Positions 57,883-64,000 of a stretch of DNA of 64,000 nucleotides are shown here, in pieces. The notes below the pieces were generated by a model, which saw only the letters and a list, made by a program, of their open reading frames with translations, searched no databases and was not told the origin of the DNA. The translations under genes were made by a program, and so were the position numbers. The stretch's first letter is position 1. Each line of letters opens with the position of its first letter. Origin of the DNA: Marinobacter fonticola (GTDB lineage Bacteria; Pseudomonadota; Gammaproteobacteria; Pseudomonadales; Oleiphilaceae). The DNA is taken from positions 2,108,001 to 2,172,000 of the forward strand of contig NZ_CP043042.1 of assembly GCF_008122265.1 (NCBI RefSeq), read 5' to 3'.

Positions 57883-58192
57883 AAGGCCGACGCAGAGCGG
57901 GCAGGGGCGAGTCGTCCCCTGTGCTGCTCTTTTACTTTCCCTTTCATTTGCTCATTTCGTTCTTGAGTCTGCTCCGCAATTTATCGGCTAAACTCTCCTA
58001 TTAAGGGGCTGGTCGCGTTTCTCTCTTTGCTTCTGCTTTGTTCAAAACTGCTCCCAGACCGGCCGGTGATCACTTATTGTGTCCCTCGAGATTTACCGCG
58101 ACGCTCATGATCGTCCACGCCTGCCGTAACGCCACGAACCCAATGAAGAACACGGAGTCTCTGGACGCGCCAGGGTGAAAAGGGGAAGGCCA
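57883..58192. other. Intergenic region upstream of the split regulator
   Basis: About 310 bases with no gene I can support. It should hold the promoter of the MalT/LuxR-type regulator. No clear operator or terminator was found. Confidence 0.4.
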
Positions 58193-60879
58193 ATGGTGCA
58201 GTACACGCCAATACTTAAAACGAAGTTGTACTGCCCGAAACCGTCATTGGGCCTGGTTGTACGTGACCGCCTTCATCGGCAGCTCGATCAGTCGCGGCAC
58301 TATCCGCTGACGTTAATCTCGGCGCCACCCGGCTACGGAAAGACAATCCTGGCATCCAGCTGGGCCCGTGAGCAGGAGGCGCCTGTGGCCTGGCTCATCC
58401 TCGACGCGTCGGAGAGCAGCCTGGAACAATTCATGGGTTATCTGGTTGCGGCTCTCGATAACGTACGACGAGACGGCTTTAAAGCAACGGCTGCCGTTCT
58501 GGCGACGGCTGAATTACCAGCCATTGGCCATATCGCTCGGCTTTTAGCGAACGACATTGACGCATTGGATGACGACCTGGTGCTCATCCTGGACGATTAC
58601 CACCTCGTGGCGCATGGTTCCGTCGTGCACGAGTTGATTGACCGGCTACTCAACTGCCCGCCGCCAAACCTGCACATCATCCTCCTCACCCGGCGGGACC
58701 CTCCACTTACCCTGAAAAAGTACCGGGCAAACAATAGTTGCCTGGAACTCCGCATGGCTGATTTGCGATTCCGCATTGAGGAGACCCGCGACCTATTAAA
58801 GGCTTCTCTCGCGCGCGAGCTGAGTCCAACGGCTGTATCCAACGTGCAGAATGTGCTAGAGGGGTGGGGGCAGGCATACGTATGGTCACGCTGGCGGCTA
58901 GACAGCCGTTGACCGGAGACGGTTATCTGCAGCATCTGGCGGGGCACGTCCAGCAAGTTCAGGAATACATGTTCGAGGAAGTCATCAAAGGACTGCAACC
59001 AGATACGCTCCACTACTTGCTGTGTTCCGCCTTGCCCCAGCGGTTCTCCGCGGCGCTACTGGATGCGATGGCACTGACAAAGCCGGGATTGGCGGGGGTT
59101 ATTTGTGGCGAGGCATTTGTCCGCTTCGCTGAGCACAATAATATGTTTACGCTCTGTCTCGACGCTGAGGGGGAGTGGTATCGCTACCACAATCTGTTCA
59201 GGGAGTTGCTGGTGCAGCGGGCACACCGCACTTTTTCAGCAGAGAGTCGGCGAAACATCGTGGGTGAAGCCGCCGCATGGCTCGAAGCGGTTGGGGAGAT
59301 TGACGATGCCATCCGGATACTCCTTGAGCACGACGACAGCGATCAAGCCGCTCATATTATCGATCGGCACCGCAACGCTGCGCTCGATGCGGACCATTGG
59401 CTGGTCCTGCAAAGCTGGTTGCAAAAATTCTCCCCCTCACAGACAGACCGGTCCCCGGTGCTCTTGCTGACGAAGGCGTCGCTGGCAACGTTCAACCTGG
59501 ATCTATACTTGCTCGGAGCGCTGGTGCAGCAATTGGACGCCCACCAGTCAGCCGGCAACCTGTCGGATGAGCAACTGGCCGAACTGAGCTTTTTCCGGGC
59601 TTTGCCGCTGTTCTGGAGTGGTGACATCGCAGCGGCGAGGGTGTGTCTGGAGAGGGCCGCGAGGCCACCCCTGCGCTTTGGCCAACTGGCAGGAGAGCTT
59701 TACATCTATCTTTCGATGTCCCTCACCATGACGGGCGATCAGCCCTTGGCCCTTAAGGCACTTTCAGAAGCCGATGAGCAGAATGCCGGCAGACGAAACA
59801 TCTTTCTCACGCGCCTCGTGGCCGCAAAAAGTTTCGTGGGGTATGTCGCGTTGCAGTCGCCCGAATCACTTGCCCAGGCCGAATATCTGGCTGCGTTGAC
59901 GGCGATCGATGTACCGAGTCAACACGCTAGGGGGTGGGGGCATTACATGCGTACCCTGAACCTGTTGAATACCGGGCGACTGGATACGGCCCGCCAGGCT
60001 GCGAATGAGGCGTTGAGATGGTCCGACTATCTCGAAAAACGTGTGCAGATCGACTTGTTCCTGGTGTTGGGCATATGCCATTGCCGACTGGGACATGACG
60101 CCGGCGTCAGCGAAGCCCTTGTGGAACTGGAAACCTTGATGGAAGCGTCGCCAAACCCTGAGCTAAGGGTGACAGCGCTATCGGCCCGGGTACGTCTGAT
60201 CCTTTTGCGCGGAAACGTCCGGGCCGCGCAAACACAGGCGCTGGAGCTACCGCAAACACCGATGGCGGGTACGCTGGCATTCTGGTTGGAAGAACCTTGC
60301 TTAACCTCCGCAAAAGTCCAACTGGCGATGGGCAACGAAGAGCTTGCCCAGTGGGTCCTGCCGCTACTGGATAGCTTGTACCGACAGGCCTGCGTTCAGC
60401 ATTTAAAGCCATGGCAAGTTGAGATTCGTCTCATGCAAGCCGTAGCCGAGTATCTTCTGGGCCGGTTGGATGCTGCGCAACAGTTATTGCGAGGCGCCGT
60501 CGAATTGGCACACCCTCATCACTGGATAGGGCCGTTCGCAGAGCTGGCCGGAGGCATTCCGCGGCCACTGGTGGATGCTTTGCAGAGAGATGAGCACCGG
60601 GCGTTCGTACTGGAGGCGCTTGCGAGTCGTGGGTCAATGGTTGTGGAGCCGGGCAGGATGGGGCCTGATCAGTTCACCAATCGCGAGCTGGATGTTCTCC
60701 AGCTACTGGCCGCGCGCCGACGCAACAAAGAGATAGCCACGACCTTGTTTATCTCGGCGAACACGGTGAACTTCCATCTAAAACACATCTACCAGAAGCT
60801 GGACGTCACTGGAAGACGCCAGGCGGTGGTTCGCGCGACAGCGTTGGGCCTCTTGTCGCCTTACTCTCTGTCCAAATAA
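58193..60879 (+). pseudogene. MalT-like LuxR-family regulator, split by a one-base frameshift
   Basis: Two frames make one large ATP-binding LuxR (LAL/MalT-like) regulator of about 895 residues. The first (58193-58912) has Walker A SAPPGYGKT, Walker B LVLILDDYH and ends LEGWGQAYVW. The second starts in the other register at 58864 with GAGIRMVTLAARQPL and ends in a LuxR HTH, TNRELDVLQLLAARRRNKEI and NTVNFHLKHIYQKLDVTGRR. One extra G in the GGGGTGGGGG tract (58861-58870) would give EGWGAGIRMV and join them. This may be true inactivation, phase variation or a sequencing error. It lies just upstream of the sulfatase gene and may control it. Confidence 0.85.
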
Positions 60880-61026
60880 ATACTCTCGCCCAGCCAATTA
60901 CTACTCATTTACTACCCAATCAGCATCCTCCTTCCTTCCTGTTTTTTTGTCATTCTTATCCGGTCCAGCCCAAAGCTTAGGGGAAGGTACGAATCAACTC
61001 TCAGGTGATACGCAAGGAGGCAAACA

Positions 61027-63429
61027 ATGCGGTCACAATATCAAGGCATCGCGGCGCTGAGTCGGGGACTAGGAACCTGTAAAATACTTGCCGCAGCGGC
61101 GCTGATCGGCCTTCCATGCGTGGTGTCAGGTCAAGCCAGTCCATTGGAGAACCCGCAGCTGGATCGTTCGGTTCTGCCAATCGCCGAGCCCATCCCTCCG
61201 ACCTATACCGAGCTGGACGTGCGCAACACGCAGCCGCCTCCACGGTTTGAAGTCAAGGCCCCGGAGCGCGCGCCCAATGTCATCATCGTCCTGATCGACG
61301 ACCTTGGCTTTGGCGCCACATCGACGTTCGGCGGCCCTATCCCGACACCGACACTCGACAATCTCGCCAGTACCGGCCTGCGATACAACAACTTCCACAC
61401 CACAGCGCTGTGCTCGCCGACGCGCGTTGCCCTTAAAAGCGGGCGAAATCACCATACCGCCAACGCGGGTTCCATCATGGAGACCTCCACCGCTTACCCG
61501 GGCAACACGGGCGCGATTCCCAACCGCGTCGCCCCGCTTGCGGAAATGCTGCGCCTCAACGGCTACAGCACGGGGGCCTTTGGCAAGTGGCACGAAACAG
61601 CAGCCTGGGAGACCAGCGTTTCAGGTCCGTTCGACCGTTGGCCCATTCACCAGGGGTTCGACAAATTCTATGGCTTCATTGGCGGCGAAACGGATCAATG
61701 GTCGCCCCTGATTTTTGACGGCGTCAGACGAATAGACCCGCCCCGTACCGAGGGTTACCACTTCACTCAGGATATGACCGATCAGGCTATTAACTGGATG
61801 AAGGCGCAACAGTCGCTCACGCCGGATAAACCCTTCTTCATGTACTTCGCCACCGGCGCCGTGCACGCACCGCACCACGTTCCGAAGGAATGGATCGCTA
61901 AATTCCACGGCAAGTTTGATGCAGGCTGGGATGCGGTTCGCCAGGCAAGTTACGAGCGGCAGATGAAGGCGGGCATCGTCCCGGAGAACACCAAATTGCC
62001 GCCGCGTCCTGACGATATCAAAGCATGGGACACCCTCTCCAAAGGCGAGAAGACGATCTTCAAGCGTCAGGCAGAGACCTTTGCCGGTTTTGTCGCCCAC
62101 ACCGATCACCATGTTGGCCGGCTGATCGGCGCTGTTGAGGACATCGGCGAGACGAACAATACGCTGATCTTCTATATCGCCGGCGACAACGGCACCAGTG
62201 CCGAGGGCGGTATGGTGGGCATGTTCAACGAAATGACGTACTTTAACGGCGTGCAGGAAAAGGTCGAAGATCTTCTACCGTTGGTCGACAAGTGGGGTAG
62301 TCCGGAAACCTTCCCCCATATGGCGGCCGGCTGGGCAGTGGCATTTGACTCACCGTTCCGCTGGACCAAGCAGGTCGCATCCGATTTCGGTGGCACCCGT
62401 AACGGCATGGTTGTGCACTGGCCTGACGGCATCAAGCAGACGGGCGGGCTACGTGCGCAGTTCAGCCATGTGATCGACATTGCGCCGACTGTACTTGAAG
62501 CCGCCACGCTGCCCGAGCCCAAGGTGGTTAACGGCACACCGCAGGTCCCAATCGAGGGCACCAGCCTGCTGTACACCTTCAACGATGCTGACGCTCCGGA
62601 GCGCCACACCACCCAATACTTTGAAATGTTTGGCAATCGCGCCATCTACCGGGACGGCTGGTTCGCCCGGACCATTCATCGCGCGCCGTGGGAAACGGCA
62701 AAGCTCTCGCCGCTGGCTGAGGATCAGTGGGACCTCTACAACCTGCGTGAGGACTTCAGCCTCGCGAACAACCTGGCGAAAGCCGAGTCCGACAAGCTTG
62801 AGCAGATGAAGGCGCTGTTCATGGTCGAGGCTGCCAAGTACCACGTCCTACCAATAGATGACCGCACGATAGCGCGGACGAACCCGTCGATTGCCGGTAG
62901 GCCTGACCTGATGGGTGATCGCACCTCGATCACCTTGTACGAAGGCATGGAGGGAATGCTGGAAAACACGTTCATCAATGTGAAGAATCGTTCCAAGACG
63001 GTAACTGCTGAGATCGAAATTCCCGAGGGTGGAGCGTCGGGCGCATTGCTCGTGCAGGGCAGCCGTTACGGTGGCTGGTCGTTGCATATACGCGACGGCA
63101 AGCCGGCCTACGAATACAACTTCCTGGGCCTGGAACGCTATGTGATTGAAAGTCCCGAGTCATTGCCGCCCGGTAAGGCAACGGTCGTGCTGGATTTCAA
63201 CTACGACGGCGGCGGTCTCGGTAAAGGAGGCGACGCCATACTCCGGGTCAACGGCAGCCAGGTTGCCCAGGGAAGAATCGAGCGCACACAGCCGAACATC
63301 TTCTCCGCAGACGAAACAGCCGACGTTGGCCTCGACAACCAGACCCCGGTCGCGCAGGGCATCGGTTACGGCCCGGATGAGACCAGATTCACCGGCAAAA
63401 TCCACGAGATCGTTGTCGCTGTGGAGTAG
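61027..63429 (+). CDS. Periplasmic arylsulfatase (formylglycine type)
   Basis: An 800-residue sulfatase with an N-terminal signal peptide (hydrophobic about residues 18-36). The core has metal-binding D91-D92 in LIDDLGFGAT, the formylglycine motif C129-S-P-T-R133 followed by VALKSGRNHHT, and later GAFGKWHE and AGDNGTSAEGG. It is much longer than the cytosolic P. aeruginosa enzyme; the last 180 residues form a separate beta-rich module (LLVQGSRYGGWSLHIRDGKP). It probably cleaves sulfate esters outside the cytoplasm. Its activating enzyme is not in the window. AAGGAGG precedes ATG 61027. Confidence 0.93.
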   Translation: MRSQYQGIAALSRGLGTCKILAAAALIGLPCVVSGQASPLENPQLDRSVLPIAEPIPPTYTELDVRNTQPPPRFEVKAPERAPNVIIVLIDDLGFGATSTFGGPIPTPTLDNLASTGLRYNNFHTTALCSPTRVALKSGRNHHTANAGSIMETSTAYPGNTGAIPNRVAPLAEMLRLNGYSTGAFGKWHETAAWETSVSGPFDRWPIHQGFDKFYGFIGGETDQWSPLIFDGVRRIDPPRTEGYHFTQDMTDQAINWMKAQQSLTPDKPFFMYFATGAVHAPHHVPKEWIAKFHGKFDAGWDAVRQASYERQMKAGIVPENTKLPPRPDDIKAWDTLSKGEKTIFKRQAETFAGFVAHTDHHVGRLIGAVEDIGETNNTLIFYIAGDNGTSAEGGMVGMFNEMTYFNGVQEKVEDLLPLVDKWGSPETFPHMAAGWAVAFDSPFRWTKQVASDFGGTRNGMVVHWPDGIKQTGGLRAQFSHVIDIAPTVLEAATLPEPKVVNGTPQVPIEGTSLLYTFNDADAPERHTTQYFEMFGNRAIYRDGWFARTIHRAPWETAKLSPLAEDQWDLYNLREDFSLANNLAKAESDKLEQMKALFMVEAAKYHVLPIDDRTIARTNPSIAGRPDLMGDRTSITLYEGMEGMLENTFINVKNRSKTVTAEIEIPEGGASGALLVQGSRYGGWSLHIRDGKPAYEYNFLGLERYVIESPESLPPGKATVVLDFNYDGGGLGKGGDAILRVNGSQVAQGRIERTQPNIFSADETADVGLDNQTPVAQGIGYGPDETRFTGKIHEIVVAVE

Positions 63430-63459
63430 GGGGGGCCGCCCGGAAGCCAGGAGAATCGT

Positions 63460-63726
63460 ATGACGACACCACTCCATCCAACTGACGAGCCCCCATTGCG
63501 GTTTGATGGGGGTGGCTTCTACAGAATCGTGGTTCAAGGGGGAATTCCGGAAGACTGGATGGATCGCCTGAATGGAATGGATGTTGTCACCAGTGATGAC
63601 GCCCCGCAATACAAGACATATGTATTGCAAGGAAGGGTAAGAGATCAAACAGAGTTGAACGGCCTACTGGAAACGCTATACCGGCTGCAGGTCGTTATTA
63701 TTAGTGTTGATCAGCAGAAAACGTAA
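63460..63726 (+). CDS. Small hypothetical protein following the sulfatase
   Basis: An 88-residue protein beginning MTTPLHPTDEPPLRFDGGGF, with the compact core FYRIVVQGGIPEDWMDRLNG and TYVLQGRVRDQTELNGLLET. The alternating strands and helices look like an ACT-like or BON-like small fold, but I cannot name the family. AGGAG lies 7 bases before ATG 63460, and the gene starts 30 bases after the sulfatase stop, so it is likely co-transcribed. Confidence 0.72.
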   Translation: MTTPLHPTDEPPLRFDGGGFYRIVVQGGIPEDWMDRLNGMDVVTSDDAPQYKTYVLQGRVRDQTELNGLLETLYRLQVVIISVDQQKT

Positions 63727-63955
63727 GAAAAATCACACTGGCTCAGGTTATCGGGAGACTCATCCTGAGAACAAGGCTAAGCTAGAAGTGGTGGTGGGCT
63801 CTATGCCTTTCTCGGTTATCAGATGCCAGCGGTTGTGGGTGATCTGGAGATTTCCAGCCCATACTCGATCTTCACTTCCAATGGTGATTGATCAGGGAAG
63901 AACGTGTGGCGCAGATTGCGCCCCGCGTCATCTGACGGACCTCCGAGAGGAGATC

Positions 63956-64000
63956 ATGGTTATGAAGAAGCCTGCCCGCACAATTCTGCGCCCACTAATG
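63956..64000 (+). CDS. Start of a gene cut by the right edge
   Basis: Fifteen codons, MVMKKPARTILRPLM, open to the window end. AGAGGAG lies 4-5 bases before ATG 63956; ATG 63962 is also possible. The basic start followed by hydrophobic residues resembles a signal peptide. The region 63727-63955 before it contains no gene I can support. Confidence 0.5.
   Translation, partial: MVMKKPARTILRPLM

Overview
The window reads as a chromosomal segment of a marine gammaproteobacterium, most like Marinobacter or a close relative. The reasons are the fairly GC-rich backbone, a cyanide-insensitive-type cytochrome bd operon, many small lipoproteins and PilZ proteins, a PhnCDE-like transporter, and a large periplasmic arylsulfatase. 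This placement is inferred from gene content only, because no rRNA gene is present. I saw no CRISPR array and no integrase.

Left backbone (1-10000): a partial membrane-anchored protein; a short-chain dehydrogenase, a small membrane protein and a saccharopine-dehydrogenase-like reductase; the minus-strand operon cydA-cydB-cydD-cydC, with an FNR/Anr-like box upstream; a SAM methyltransferase; and tRNA-Leu(UAA).

Accessory island (about 10000-22980): directly after the tRNA the base composition drops. It holds a complete two-gene Gabija anti-phage system (gajA-gajB). Next comes a scrambled type VI secretion effector locus: a truncated PAAR gene, a full PAAR-LysM effector with an overlapping membrane immunity gene, an unknown multi-pass membrane protein, and a second immunity paralogue preceded by the last 26 codons of a lost effector. 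A family of related intergenic repeats separates these pieces. The locus is followed by an IS3-family element with an intact IS1182-family element nested inside its transposase gene, and by a two-gene pair of unknown function.

Middle backbone (22981-40700): a GatB/YqeY protein, a zinc alcohol dehydrogenase, small stress-like proteins, an SRPBCC protein, an ABC-2 exporter with a DUF192 lipoprotein, a RES-Xre toxin-antitoxin pair, two PilZ proteins, a PhnD/PhnC/fused-PhnE importer (possibly for a selenium or phosphorus oxyanion), a Lys/Ala-rich helix-hairpin-helix protein and a GNAT-nitrilase fusion.

Right backbone (40700-64000): a dCache chemoreceptor, a DUF4442 protein, RecQ, an acyltransferase, AcpH, an esterase, TrkH, lipoproteins, a lipid kinase, adenine deaminase, a secreted M28 peptidase, a DUF2914 protein with hexapeptide repeats, a small overlapping gene pair, a MalT/LuxR-type regulator split by a one-base frameshift in a G tract, and a large sulfatase with a small companion protein. 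The next gene is cut by the right edge.

The most unusual part is the effector/immunity locus at 13.9-18.6 kb. It looks like a record of repeated cassette exchange, with duplicated leaders, an orphan PAAR module and an orphan immunity gene that still carries its toxin stub.
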